This document shows, piece after piece, positions 9,476 to 17,962 of a DNA stretch of 64,000 nucleotides. A program made the position numbers and the translations under genes. The first letter of the stretch is position 1. The number at the start of each line of letters is the position of its first letter. The notes beneath the pieces were generated by a model, which saw only the letters and a list, made by a program, of their open reading frames with translations, made no database searches and had not been told where the DNA came from. The stretch comes from Deltaproteobacteria bacterium (lineage in GTDB: Bacteria; Myxococcota_A; Polyangia; Haliangiales; Haliangiaceae). The stretch is from contig JAHDIH010000009.1 of NCBI GenBank assembly GCA_020630875.1, positions 62,001 to 126,000 on the forward strand, given 5' to 3'.

Positions 9476-10303
9476 TTGAAGCATGCGCTTGGCCCGTTGC
9501 CTGACTATGGGATCGCTGTGAGCAGATAGGAACTCAAGGTACCCATTCGCATGAGGGCCTCCTAATTGCGAGACTACCGTGATGGCCTTTAACACAACTG
9601 AAGTATTCCGGAGCGGCAGTTTATCGGCAATGCGTTCTACAGCTCCTGCTAACTTGCGCCTTCTTATGTACTCTAAAGCAGCTAGGTGCACATCAGGTAG
9701 CTCCGACTCGAGTTTGCTTAGTACCGCCTTGTCGAACATCTCCGAGTCACGCGCTTGAGCTAGCTGAATGGCCCAACTTGCCACGCGAGGATCAACAGAC
9801 TCCATGGCGTTGGTTACTATTTCTGCACTGCCAAGCCTAAGGGCATCCATTAAGTACAGAAGATCTATAGACGCTTGTTGCCCCTTAGCGATGGCGGCGA
9901 CGATTCTGCGAATATCATTATCGGTCTGCGTAAGAGCGACCTGGGTAAACAACTTGGAACTGGGAGCGATGCCATAAGGGCCTTTCATCCAGACAACTTC
10001 GGCGAACATGGAAACGCTCATGCTCTTGGGCTCCGCGTGGCAAGTGGCGGAAAAAGCGAGATGGGCCTTTCTTTGAGCTTTAGCAGTTTGCAAAAGCTCA
10101 ATTTGTTCGAGTGCCAGTTCCTGAAGATCCGAACTGACGTCCATCATATCGCACCCAATAACGGATACCGCCACCGACTCCATTCGCATCGGAGAGTCCG
10201 CAACGTCATAGTCGAAAAGTTGTTTTCTTCCTTCGCTAAGGGAGATGTGCTCCTGACAGGCGACAGCGACCAACAGAAGTACTAACAGCGCCTTTGGATT
10301 CAC
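9458..10303 (-). CDS. HEAT-repeat lipoprotein
   Basis: A 281-residue protein with a lipoprotein signal ending LVAVAC (Cys16). Residues ~130-280 show alpha-helical HEAT-like repeats (VASWAIQLAQARD, VHLAALEYIRRRKL, VVLKAITVVSQLGGP, PIVRQRAKRML). HEAT solenoids are scaffolds, so a binding role on the inner face of the outer membrane is inferred. The start overlaps the GNAT gene stop (ATGA-type, 10300-10303), making it the third gene of an ATP-grasp - GNAT - HEAT operon. Confidence 0.7.
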   Translation of the reverse strand: MNPKALLVLLLVAVACQEHISLSEGRKQLFDYDVADSPMRMESVAVSVIGCDMMDVSSDLQELALEQIELLQTAKAQRKAHLAFSATCHAEPKSMSVSMFAEVVWMKGPYGIAPSSKLFTQVALTQTDNDIRRIVAAIAKGQQASIDLLYLMDALRLGSAEIVTNAMESVDPRVASWAIQLAQARDSEMFDKAVLSKLESELPDVHLAALEYIRRRKLAGAVERIADKLPLRNTSVVLKAITVVSQLGGPHANGYLEFLSAHSDPIVRQRAKRMLQSKQLR

Positions 10304-10761
10304 AGCGTCTTATAGTACGTGATCAGACCATCTCCTGGCCCATAAAAGTCCTCAAGTAACGACGCTTGCGGGTAGTTCAGCTTATCGTAGAGCTTGCGAG
10401 CTCCACCGTAGCTCTCCGTTTCTGAAGTTTCGACCCGGACCCCACTGGCCAATCGCTTCCGAAGCTCAGTTTCCATTTCTGTGATGAGTGCACTAGCGAC
10501 TCCGTTGCCCCGATGTGCCGGGGCCGTAACAATCCAGTATAAGTCGAAGGTGCCTTCCGTCATCGGAGTCTTTCCAAAGCATACGTACCCCGCAAATGAG
10601 TCGTTTCGTGTCGCCACAATGAATTCATAGTCAGGGGAGTTTGAAAGCGCCAAGTCAACAAGTTCTAGAGCTACTTCTATCTCCCCCTCCTTAAACGTCC
10701 CATCCGCTAGTGCCGCTTTAATTGATGGCCGGTCTGAGGCCGTTAAACCACGAAATTTCAT
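10300..10761 (-). CDS. GNAT-family N-acetyltransferase
   Basis: The ATG at 10761, sharing ATGA with the ATP-grasp gene stop, is preferred to a frame extension to 10794, giving 153 residues. GNAT motif A is APAHRGNGVASALI with the acetyl-CoA loop, preceded by the beta-strand FDLYWIVT and followed by ETSETESYGGARKLYDKLNY. The acceptor is not predictable. Coupling to a D-Ala-D-Ala-ligase-like enzyme suggests it modifies a peptide or amino acid product. Confidence 0.8.
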   Translation of the reverse strand: MKFRGLTASDRPSIKAALADGTFKEGEIEVALELVDLALSNSPDYEFIVATRNDSFAGYVCFGKTPMTEGTFDLYWIVTAPAHRGNGVASALITEMETELRKRLASGVRVETSETESYGGARKLYDKLNYPQASLLEDFYGPGDGLITYYKTL

Positions 10762-11750
10762 CGGCTCCTTCCTTTCGCACTGTTTGCAATACAATCCATT
10801 AGTGAAGAATAGCTGTACCCTCCGACTTTCGCGGAGCGTACAAAACCAGCATCCGGCGAAATGTCACAGTTAGGGTTCACATCGATAATCCAAGGGACGC
10901 CTTCCTGATCGATACGAAAGTCGACCCGGCAATAGTCTCGCAACCCACAAAGTTCAGCAGCGGCGATCGCGCTTTTCATCAACCGCTCTTCTATCTCTTG
11001 GTCTAAAGCTTTAACCGGAACCGGCTTAGTGCCAATGTAGTCTTCGTGCGCCTCGTCCCACTTCGCTAAGTAAGAGACGATATGGGGACGGCCTTCGGTC
11101 ATGTCAGCAAAGTCAATTTCGTGCAATGGAAGAACTTGCCAGCGCCCGTTTACTTGCAACAACGTTGCATTTATCTCCCTGCCTTGAATAAACGACTCTA
11201 CGATTACAGCTTGCTTATATTTTTGGTGCAGCTGCGTGGCCCGAGTTTCAAGCTCTTCCCACGTGTTGACGACATTGCGCTCGTCAATACCAACAGAAGC
11301 ATCCTCGTGAGCAAGCTTGAGAAAAGCGGGCAGTTCAACTCCTCCAGCTGGGGCTTCTCCATCAAAGGTAAAACCATCAGGAACGTTTAAACCCTGCCCT
11401 CGCAGAAAAGCTTTACAACGATCTTTGTGCAAACAGAGGTCCAACGCAAATGATGACGCACCAGTGTACGGAATGCCAAAAAGGTCCATCAGCGCGGGAA
11501 ATACAATCTCATTGCGCGCGTCCCCTCGAAGCGATTCGCACACGTTAAATACGGCGTCGAATGTTTTCAGCTTCTCAAGTACTTCCGCATAATCGTCGCC
11601 ATGAACGCCTACGAGCGAAACATCATGTCCGGCGTCTTTGATCCCACTAGAAACGGCATGGGCCGACGCTTCCACCGCGCTGACATCCGCGCCTGAGGCG
11701 TCTTTTAGTTCTTCGTCATAGTCAGTATTATAGAGAACCGCTATTCGCAC
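10758..11750 (-). CDS. ATP-grasp ligase related to D-alanine-D-alanine ligase
   Basis: A 330-residue enzyme. The N-terminal Rossmann-like part (MRIAVLYNTDYDEE, FDAVFNVCESLRGDARNE) and the ATP-grasp part (GIPYTGASSFALDLCLHKD, LKLAHEDASVGID, VESFIQGREI, VDFRIDQEGVPWIIDVNPN) follow the Ddl fold, including the Mg-binding Asp and Asn near the end. Real Ddl is usually in the mur/fts cluster; here the partners are a GNAT and a HEAT lipoprotein, so a peptide- or amino-acid-joining role other than cell wall synthesis is likely. The GTG start at 11750 follows TAGGCT by six bases. Confidence 0.82.
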   Translation of the reverse strand: MRIAVLYNTDYDEELKDASGADVSAVEASAHAVSSGIKDAGHDVSLVGVHGDDYAEVLEKLKTFDAVFNVCESLRGDARNEIVFPALMDLFGIPYTGASSFALDLCLHKDRCKAFLRGQGLNVPDGFTFDGEAPAGGVELPAFLKLAHEDASVGIDERNVVNTWEELETRATQLHQKYKQAVIVESFIQGREINATLLQVNGRWQVLPLHEIDFADMTEGRPHIVSYLAKWDEAHEDYIGTKPVPVKALDQEIEERLMKSAIAAAELCGLRDYCRVDFRIDQEGVPWIIDVNPNCDISPDAGFVRSAKVGGYSYSSLMDCIANSAKGRSR

Positions 11751-11756
11751 GTCCTT

Positions 11757-11762
11757 AGCCTA
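11757..11762 (-). promoter_or_regulatory. Putative -10 element of the ATP-grasp operon (leaderless)
   Basis: TAGGCT on the minus strand ends six bases before the GTG start at 11750. It matches the TANNNT-N6-start pattern seen across the window. Confidence 0.42.
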
Positions 11763-11777
11763 CCGTTACTATCGCAT

Positions 11778-12377
11778 CTATTGCAAAACATCGACCAAAG
11801 ATTCACGAGTTGCATTAAGAAAAAGTGGAGCCACATCCCTTACGGTGAGCGATTTACCAAAGTGCGTGAGCGGTCTGGTTCGAACTCCGGAAAGCCCACA
11901 AGGAGCAAGCCCTTTCCAGTCGGCCTCTGGTGTCGAGATGTTAATAGAAAATCCGTGATTAATTACTCTGCGCTTTAAATGAATGCCACAGGAAATCACT
12001 TTATCCTGCCCAATAAATCCGCCCATTGGTGCTTCTTGCCAAACCACTTCTGCGTTAAAAAGTTCGAAAGCTAACTGACACAGCCGCTGCCCGACAGACG
12101 ACAGCACAGTTTTCAATCGGGTAATCTTTACTACGGGATAGATCACCATTTGCCCAGGACCATGATAGGTTGCGAGCCCTCCCCGGCTCGTTGAGATAAC
12201 CTTCACTCCTTCAGGGGCCGCGATATTGCTGCGTTTGCTCAAACTAATCACAGGGAGAAGTTCGGCTGCCACCACGGTGGCCCGAGCGTTTCCGTAAACG
12301 ATCACATTTTCTCGAATAACTTGCTGATAACTATCGGCATCCTCAAAGGATACTCGCCCGAGCCACTCGGCCTTCAA
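11778..12377 (-). CDS. lipB: Octanoyl-[acyl carrier protein]:protein N-octanoyltransferase
   Basis: Transfers octanoate from ACP to lipoyl domains, the first step of lipoate synthesis. The signature RGGLATYHGPGQMVIYP is complete. The catalytic Lys is in GQDKVISCGIHLKR and the nucleophilic Cys in APCGLSGVRTRPL. At 199 residues it is at the short end for the family. Its start overlaps the stop of the HARE-HTH protein gene (12374-12377), so the two are co-translated. Confidence 0.93.
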   Translation of the reverse strand: MKAEWLGRVSFEDADSYQQVIRENVIVYGNARATVVAAELLPVISLSKRSNIAAPEGVKVISTSRGGLATYHGPGQMVIYPVVKITRLKTVLSSVGQRLCQLAFELFNAEVVWQEAPMGGFIGQDKVISCGIHLKRRVINHGFSINISTPEADWKGLAPCGLSGVRTRPLTHFGKSLTVRDVAPLFLNATRESLVDVLQ

Positions 12378-13798
12378 CCCGCTCGCTCACACGCCGCAAG
12401 AACTTCATGAAAGAACTGGGAATCACGCATGCAAACGGTCATTTGCTTTGAATTCACACCAATATTATGTCGCGCTAGTTCGTTGCATAACTGACGAGCC
12501 AGCAGCAGAGAGACACTTGCCCCATCTTTTTGCAGCTCCACTTTCGCATCATCAGACAAATCACCAGGAGAAATGAGCATTCCAGCCAACCTCTTTTTCT
12601 TGGTGATGCCAACGCGCAACTCACCAACTCCACGGCGAGAAACGCCCCGTTTACTGTAGGGAACCACCGCAATCATTGTCGGCCAACTAGTACCCGGTTG
12701 TACAGCCGTCGCGTAGCACGCATGATCCAACATCTTAATCCATGAGATCTGAGTGAACCCAACCGACGACAAATAGGTATGGACCACCGTCGCAAGGGGC
12801 TTTGCGGCCATCTCTTGCAGCTGTGATTCTAGCCAAATCATGGTCTCAAGTTGCAGAGACTCCACGCTATCTACCAACGCCTGGGTCTCTTGTTCTAGCT
12901 GATTCTTTTTAAAAAGGTCTCGGCCTTCGTAACGTATCTTCGCTGGTAAACCTTTGGCACGACTTTGCGCTTCATCAACAAGCAGTGACGCCTTCAATGC
13001 TGGCCATTGCTTCAACGGATTCCCTCCCAGGAGCTGTCGTTTGGCCATCATTTGCGCAAGCTGCTTCACCTGAACGTTACCGCCTCCCTTCATCTCTGAC
13101 AGCGTCGCGTAAGCGGCCCGCGCAATACGCCCTCCCTGCTCCCAGAGGGATGTTTTTCCGGAGCGACTTGCTTTACTCTCTACTTTGGACTCGGCCGCGG
13201 GCTTGGTTTGCTGCTTTCTGTCCGCTGGCTCTCGGTCTCGACCACGACGCCTTTTCTTTGGCGCGAGAATGGGCGGGTGAAGCTCCCTGTCTTCGTACGG
13301 TGTAAGCGCATCAGTGTATTCCTGCACGCCCTCGCCAAGCGCCAGAGCTGGTTCGGTGGGCTCAGCCTTAGACTTCTTCGGCTTGGAAGTTTTCGGAGCA
13401 GCATCCTTTCTTCCCCCTGCCGCTTTAGTATTTTTGGTTTGCTTGCCGGAAGTCGACTTTGCATCCTTGGTGGACTTTGTTGGCTTGGTAGACTTTGTGG
13501 CTTTCTTCGTAGACGTTGTTTGCTTAGGGGACTTTGTGGCTTTCTTCGTAGCCGTTGTTTGCTTCGCAGGCTTTGTGGCTTTCTTGGTCTTTGAAATCCG
13601 CGACGCCCCTAAGACCCAACCGTCGTCCTGTTGTTTTAGAGAGCTGTTTTTCTTACTTTCCCTGGTAAGGGCAGCCTTCATACTCGCGACTTTGCATTCT
13701 TTTTTCAGAAGCTTTATTGCTTTCTTATTGATCACCTCCACTTTTAGAGGGGAATCCGCGGCTTTTAATACCGTTAACGCTGCATCAATAAGTCTCAT
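12374..13798 (-). CDS. HARE-HTH protein with Lys-rich linker and Mrr-like C-terminal domain
   Basis: 474 residues in three parts. Residues ~1-68 are a HARE (HB1, ASXL, restriction endonuclease) winged helix: MRLIDAALTVLKAADSPLKV, then INKKAIKLL and DDGWVLG. Residues ~70-215 are a Lys/Thr-rich low-complexity linker with 13-residue repeats. Residues ~320-470 resemble the Mrr restriction fold: RGVGELRVGITKKKRLAG, LISPGDLSDDAKVEL and LARQLCNELARHNIGV align with the 'GvlvT..fs..A' and 'LidG..L..l....iGV' segments. The QxK motif appears as VPYSK, so the Gln is not visible and nuclease activity is doubtful. A DNA-binding or DNA-sensing role is inferred. Coupled to lipB. Confidence 0.72.
   Translation of the reverse strand: MRLIDAALTVLKAADSPLKVEVINKKAIKLLKKECKVASMKAALTRESKKNSSLKQQDDGWVLGASRISKTKKATKPAKQTTATKKATKSPKQTTSTKKATKSTKPTKSTKDAKSTSGKQTKNTKAAGGRKDAAPKTSKPKKSKAEPTEPALALGEGVQEYTDALTPYEDRELHPPILAPKKRRRGRDREPADRKQQTKPAAESKVESKASRSGKTSLWEQGGRIARAAYATLSEMKGGGNVQVKQLAQMMAKRQLLGGNPLKQWPALKASLLVDEAQSRAKGLPAKIRYEGRDLFKKNQLEQETQALVDSVESLQLETMIWLESQLQEMAAKPLATVVHTYLSSVGFTQISWIKMLDHACYATAVQPGTSWPTMIAVVPYSKRGVSRRGVGELRVGITKKKRLAGMLISPGDLSDDAKVELQKDGASVSLLLARQLCNELARHNIGVNSKQMTVCMRDSQFFHEVLAACERAG
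13491..13587 (-). repeat. 39-bp coding tandem repeat in Lys-rich linker
   Basis: About two and a half copies with a 39-bp period, starting at 13491, 13530 and 13569, share GACTTTGTGGCTTTCTTCG. On the coding strand each copy gives 13 residues of the form TKKATKSPKQTTS. Copy number is likely to vary by slippage between strains. Confidence 0.7.
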
Positions 13799-13842
13799 TT
13801 CAATCCCTACTAGTAACGTTTTGCGGGTTCAGGGTCAAAATC

Positions 13843-13872
13843 TTGCCCGCAAAAACCACTTCAAGATAGAAT
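13843..13872 (+). promoter_or_regulatory. Sigma-70 type promoter of the GT51 gene
   Basis: TTGCCC (13843-13848), an 18-base spacer and TAGAAT (13867-13872) stand seven bases before the TTG at 13880. The promoter lies in the 81-bp gap divergent from the HARE-HTH gene. Confidence 0.45.
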
Positions 13873-13879
13873 TAAGCGT

Positions 13880-15724
13880 TTGTTGCCCCTCCGTTCACTA
13901 ATCGCAGTTCCTACAGCCGCCGGGTGCGCGGTGCTGTGCGGCGTATCGCTTCAAACCATGTCTAAACCACAAACCGTGCGCGATATTGATGTCGGGATAG
14001 ACGGTAATTGCACCATTACAGGGCTTAAACTCCCTCAGGGACGATTTGAAACCGCTGAGGCAAATATATTTTCAACCCAACTCAAGCTGAAGCTAGATAA
14101 TGGCGTGCTGGACATTTCAAGGAGCAGCGGTCGGCCCAGCGAGTCCGGAAGCAAGTTCAATCGATCTGTTGCAGTCGAACTATCCAACACTGAACTTTCC
14201 TGGAACTCGACTATGCATTTTGAGATCGACAAGGGAGTGATAGAAATCGCCCCACAAGGCGTCATCGCCACCATAGAAGGCAGCGGGCGGTTGAAATCGC
14301 GTCATGCAACGGTCGCATTTAGTAGATTGAGAGCTTCCGCATTTAAAAGCTCCAAGACAGCTATCGTTGGCAGCGCGGATATTTGGGCGCAAACCTCAAA
14401 GGGGTCCTTTGTCGCTCCTAACGTCACGTTCCAAATGACGCAGGGGGTGGTCCAAATTGCGAGCACGCCAGAAAGCTCTCTTACCTCGGGGAAGTTCACT
14501 GGCTATATTTCCCCCGAGACGCAAAGTATGGAACTCGAATTTTACTCTTGGCCTCTATCCTCAATTAATCTCGGCGGATCGCAGCTTTCCGGCAGTATCA
14601 CAGGGGCCTTGAAGGTTTCCAAAGAAGAAGAGTTTTGGGTAGGAATGGCGCAAGGGGCGCTCACGAATCTCAAGTTAGAAAGCGACAATCTTGCCAAAAC
14701 GACAACCGCTATCTCTCCAGACTTTTCTTTCGTAGCCAACTATTCACCAGCTGAAGACTTCCTTCAGGTACGTCCGGCGGAAGTGGCCATCGGAAACACC
14801 AACATTAGTCTTTCTCTCGACGCGTCGGTCAGCGACGGGAGCGAAACGATCTGGCTGCAAGCAGACCTGCCCTCAACAAGCTGTCACGACCTGTACCTTT
14901 CCGCTCCGGCATCTGTTCGGTCCACATTGTCTGGTCTGCAGCTCACTGGGAGAATTGAAGGAAAGATCAAAACATCAATAGACTTCGACAACGCAGACTC
15001 GACGACGCTAGAATTCGATATCGACAATGATTGTCAAGCGACGCGAGAACCATCTCATGCGGATACTAAGACGGCTGCCAAAACCCATACGACTCGAACG
15101 GGCAGAAAATTGCCTATTTCTCCACACCCCCAATTTGTACCTATCAAGACGCTCCCCAGCCACGTCTACAAAGCATTCGTAAGTGGCGAAGATGCAGCTT
15201 TTTTCGTTCACAATGGTTTCGATACCAATCAGCTAGAGCGCTCGCTCCGAATCAACGTCGATCAGAGAAAGATGGTCAGAGGCGGCTCGACGATATCGCA
15301 GCAACTGGTTAAGAACTTATTCTTATCTCCCAACAGAAGCGTTTCAAGGAAACTTCAAGAGGTAATACTCACCTGGCGCCTCGAAGCCAACACTTCCAAA
15401 ATGCGAATCCTGGAGCAATACCTCAATGTAATTGAGCTAGCACCTGATACGTTTGGACTTTACGAAGGAGCTGAGTACTGGTTCGACAAACCTGCCTCGC
15501 TGTTAACGTTACATGAAGCGGCGTTTCTAGCAGCATTGACTCCAGCCCCTACGTACTTCTCCAAACGGTTAAACGAAAATGGAAGAGTTTTGCAAGCGGA
15601 TTTGAGAGAGCGTGTCAATGTAATACTCCGCGCCATGGCGCGGAATGGCTATATCACTTGGGACGACTACCGACGGTTGACGACCAGGCGACTTAAGCTT
15701 CATCAAGTGCAAAGAGAGGCTTAA
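13880..15724 (+). CDS. GT51 peptidoglycan glycosyltransferase with large N-terminal beta-rich (AsmA-like) domain
   Basis: 614 residues. After a hydrophobic N-terminal anchor (about residues 5-24), residues ~35-390 are a beta-rich region with weak resemblance to AsmA-type lipid-transfer domains (FETAEANIFSTQLKLKLDNG, STPESSLTSGKFTGYI). Residues ~405-600 are a GT51 transglycosylase: SGEDAAFFVHNGFD with the catalytic Glu, RGGSTISQQLVKNLFL, RKLQEVILTWRLE and ILEQYLNVIEL. No transpeptidase domain follows, so it is monofunctional and far longer than ordinary MtgA (~240 residues). It polymerises lipid II in the periplasm. The start is a TTG supported by the promoter spacing. It shares TTAA with the next, convergent gene. 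Confidence 0.85.
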   Translation: MLPLRSLIAVPTAAGCAVLCGVSLQTMSKPQTVRDIDVGIDGNCTITGLKLPQGRFETAEANIFSTQLKLKLDNGVLDISRSSGRPSESGSKFNRSVAVELSNTELSWNSTMHFEIDKGVIEIAPQGVIATIEGSGRLKSRHATVAFSRLRASAFKSSKTAIVGSADIWAQTSKGSFVAPNVTFQMTQGVVQIASTPESSLTSGKFTGYISPETQSMELEFYSWPLSSINLGGSQLSGSITGALKVSKEEEFWVGMAQGALTNLKLESDNLAKTTTAISPDFSFVANYSPAEDFLQVRPAEVAIGNTNISLSLDASVSDGSETIWLQADLPSTSCHDLYLSAPASVRSTLSGLQLTGRIEGKIKTSIDFDNADSTTLEFDIDNDCQATREPSHADTKTAAKTHTTRTGRKLPISPHPQFVPIKTLPSHVYKAFVSGEDAAFFVHNGFDTNQLERSLRINVDQRKMVRGGSTISQQLVKNLFLSPNRSVSRKLQEVILTWRLEANTSKMRILEQYLNVIELAPDTFGLYEGAEYWFDKPASLLTLHEAAFLAALTPAPTYFSKRLNENGRVLQADLRERVNVILRAMARNGYITWDDYRRLTTRRLKLHQVQREA

Positions 15725-16452
15725 ATTCCTTCAAAAAGGCGATTCGCGAAGTTCTCGTCCAGGTTAGCATCGAGAATTCTCTTCGCTGCCTTGTCGATAT
15801 TATAAGCCACGCGCTGAAACGAAAATTTCTTGGTCTCTGTATCGTACAAACCAAAGCTTGAACGCGTGTCTCGATCCCTTGGCTGCCCTACCGACCCGAC
15901 GCTGATAATGTATTTGTAACCTTCACGGATAGTGAACTCATCTGCGACGACTTCAAACGCATCGTCCTCTGATAGGGCAAACGACTTGCATAAATGGGAG
16001 TGGCCAATAAAAGTGACCTCTTCCATTTCTTTCCAAATGGGAAGGCAGTAGTTGGCTTGTTCAACCGAGAAAACGTAGTCGAAGGCCTCAAGATCGATGG
16101 GCGAACCATGACAGAAAGCGACACCGTTTTCCCGAACTTCGTAAGGTAATCCCTTGAGCCACTCCATATTGGCAGCAGTGAGAATTTCGGCGTGATAGTT
16201 CAGAGCGTTTCGTGCGGCCTCGTAGTAGTAGGAGTAGTCCATTCGTCCTGACACTGCGGCATCGTGGTTGCCAAGAATGCAAGCAGAAGTAATATCGCGC
16301 ACGATATCACAGCATTCATTTGGTGCACCTCCATAGCCAACCGTGTCGCCAATACAGACGAATCTTTCGGCTCCTAAGTCCTTCATAGAAGAAACTACTT
16401 CAGTAAGAGCTTCAATGTTCGCGTGAGTATCTGAAAATATGCCGTATAGCAT
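15721..16452 (-). CDS. YfcE/MJ0936-type metallophosphoesterase
   Basis: 243-residue cytosolic phosphoesterase with FSDTHANIEAL, GDTVGYGGAPNE, GNHDAAVSG, FCHGSPIDLEAF and IGHSHL, the full metal-binding set. Family members hydrolyse phosphodiesters or phosphomonoesters; the substrate is unknown. The ATG at 16452 follows a TATATT element by six bases. Single-gene unit. Confidence 0.85.
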   Translation of the reverse strand: MLYGIFSDTHANIEALTEVVSSMKDLGAERFVCIGDTVGYGGAPNECCDIVRDITSACILGNHDAAVSGRMDYSYYYEAARNALNYHAEILTAANMEWLKGLPYEVRENGVAFCHGSPIDLEAFDYVFSVEQANYCLPIWKEMEEVTFIGHSHLCKSFALSEDDAFEVVADEFTIREGYKYIISVGSVGQPRDRDTRSSFGLYDTETKKFSFQRVAYNIDKAAKRILDANLDENFANRLFEGI

Positions 16453-16458
16453 TGCACC

Positions 16459-16464
16459 AATATA
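16459..16464 (-). promoter_or_regulatory. Putative -10 element (leaderless phosphoesterase gene)
   Basis: TATATT on the minus strand ends six bases before the ATG at 16452. It is one of the clearest cases of the leaderless arrangement in the window. Confidence 0.48.
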
Positions 16465-16548
16465 CGTGATAAATGCCTCAAACCGGATCTATTTCTCGAC
16501 CTTTTTACAGTTGCCCCAACCGACAGTTTAAGGCACAACCCGTGAACT

Positions 16549-17061
16549 ATGATTGATATCGAGGAATACGCCAAACAAGCGATTGTCTACGTTCGAAATG
16601 CTACCAGTGTGGACCTTGACTACACCCATGAAACACTCCCCCTGCTCGACCATGTACTAACCAACGCAAGCAACGAGCGGGAAAGTGTTCAAGAGCTAAT
16701 GGCGGAGACCGCCGCCGCGTACTTTGGGAAGGTTCTTGTCAAAGCATTCGATGGAACGTGGGATACCGATGGTGAGGTAGCGAACGTATCAATCCCTCCC
16801 GGCATTACCGTCACCCCGCTCGCTATGGCTTGGGCAGCAATCACCAAGAGCGACTCAGGTCCCAATCATGCCTATTCTCTCGAAATCGCCTCAGGCTACA
16901 AGGCTGCCGCCAAAGAACTATTAGCGGCGATGGCGCCTCAAACAGAAGAAGTTTATTACTCCCTAGGGGGACGCTTTGATGCCTTGTTCCATCTTTGTTC
17001 GGTACTGCGCAACGAAATTAAGGAGAAAGCGGAGTCAAAGGAACCACCGCAAGCGACATAA
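16549..17061 (+). CDS. Hypothetical protein
   Basis: 170 residues, acidic, mostly helical, no signal peptide or membrane segment. No family recognised. Local features are VYVRNATSVDLDYTHETL at the N-terminus and a Trp-containing middle (AFDGTWDTDG, MAWAAITKSDSGPNHA), giving a look of a small cytosolic globular protein. Its last 44 bases overlap the convergent DUF4097 gene. No TANNNT element stands at the usual place before this ATG. Confidence 0.6.
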   Translation: MIDIEEYAKQAIVYVRNATSVDLDYTHETLPLLDHVLTNASNERESVQELMAETAAAYFGKVLVKAFDGTWDTDGEVANVSIPPGITVTPLAMAWAAITKSDSGPNHAYSLEIASGYKAAAKELLAAMAPQTEEVYYSLGGRFDALFHLCSVLRNEIKEKAESKEPPQAT

Positions 17062-17962
17062 CAATCGATGCGCTTCCCTTGGGAGCGTAAGCCGCAATGG
17101 TCGCCGGCTTCCCTTCACCTATTGACCGACCCAATCGGCTGCCGTCCTTACGTGTTTTCGTTTCCATAGTCTGAGGTAAGAGCGAGGTTTTGCCTTTAGC
17201 CAATGCGTGTATCGCACTGCGCTTAATCACCTTGACGGTAACATTGCCCGATTGACTGCGAGCTACGATGTCTCCTCCGGCAGCAGCGCTGGCTTCAATA
17301 CGAACGTTGCCGGTATGAACGACAAAAGACCCTCTTGTAGTCACCACTCGATGCCCGACGATATCACCTCTGTGTACGAAACCATCAACTTGGTTGCCGC
17401 TAATACGCTCAAGCTCAAGATCACCAATCAATGTTTTGGAGCTAACGTTGCCAAAGACATCTTTAATTGTCGAATTTCCGTTGTTCGCCCGTGACCGCAC
17501 CTCGCCTAGCACGCGTTCAAGATGAACGTTACCACGATTAACGACTACCGATGCGCCGGCTTCGACATCTCGAACCGTAACCGACCCATTCCATGTCGTG
17601 ACGGATACTTTGGTATCTACCGGAACCGAGATGCGAAGATTAACGGAAGTGCTTCCATCAGCGGCGGAAATAGCTTCCGGCCCCCCTTTAATGACGCTAT
17701 GAATCTCAAGCCCCTTCCCGACTAAGTTTGCTGCTACTCGTAACTTACCAAGTACGCCAGACGTAGGAGCAATCTTATCGGATTGAATCGACACTTGCTT
17801 ATTCTTAGTGCCTTGGATGGTTACCGATCCGTAAGGGTTGTTGATGGTGACATGGCTCAGTTTTTTATCTTGCCCAATATCGACCTGGTCTCGCTGAAAC
17901 ACAGGTTCACTTGATGCAGCAGCACCTGTAAGCGCAAGTACCAATGCTATACGGATCACCAT
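17018..17962 (-). CDS. Secreted DUF4097-type beta-helical (putative adhesin) protein
   Basis: About 314 residues from the ATG at 17962, which gives a clear signal peptide (VIRIALVLALTGAAASSEP). The rest is a run of short beta-strand repeats typical of the DUF4097/putative auto-transporter adhesin head fold: SVTTWNGSVTVRDVEAGASV, VVNRGNVHLERV, RANNGNSTIKDVFGNVS, SQSGNVTVKV. Such proteins often sit behind ECF sigma and anti-sigma genes, as here, and are thought to act at the envelope; the real role is not known. It overlaps the anti-sigma gene by 7 bases. Confidence 0.78.
   Translation of the reverse strand: MVIRIALVLALTGAAASSEPVFQRDQVDIGQDKKLSHVTINNPYGSVTIQGTKNKQVSIQSDKIAPTSGVLGKLRVAANLVGKGLEIHSVIKGGPEAISAADGSTSVNLRISVPVDTKVSVTTWNGSVTVRDVEAGASVVVNRGNVHLERVLGEVRSRANNGNSTIKDVFGNVSSKTLIGDLELERISGNQVDGFVHRGDIVGHRVVTTRGSFVVHTGNVRIEASAAAGGDIVARSQSGNVTVKVIKRSAIHALAKGKTSLLPQTMETKTRKDGSRLGRSIGEGKPATIAAYAPKGSASIVMSLAVVPLTPLSP

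Noticed and set aside
12950-12975. TGGCACG...TTTGC resembling a sigma-54 promoter
   Set aside because: The GG to GC spacing is nine, not ten, and it lies inside the HARE-HTH coding sequence.
13314-13901. 195-codon plus-strand frame rich in Leu, Phe and Val
   Set aside because: It is the antisense of the Lys-rich repeat linker, which forces a hydrophobic-looking frame; no promoter or homology.
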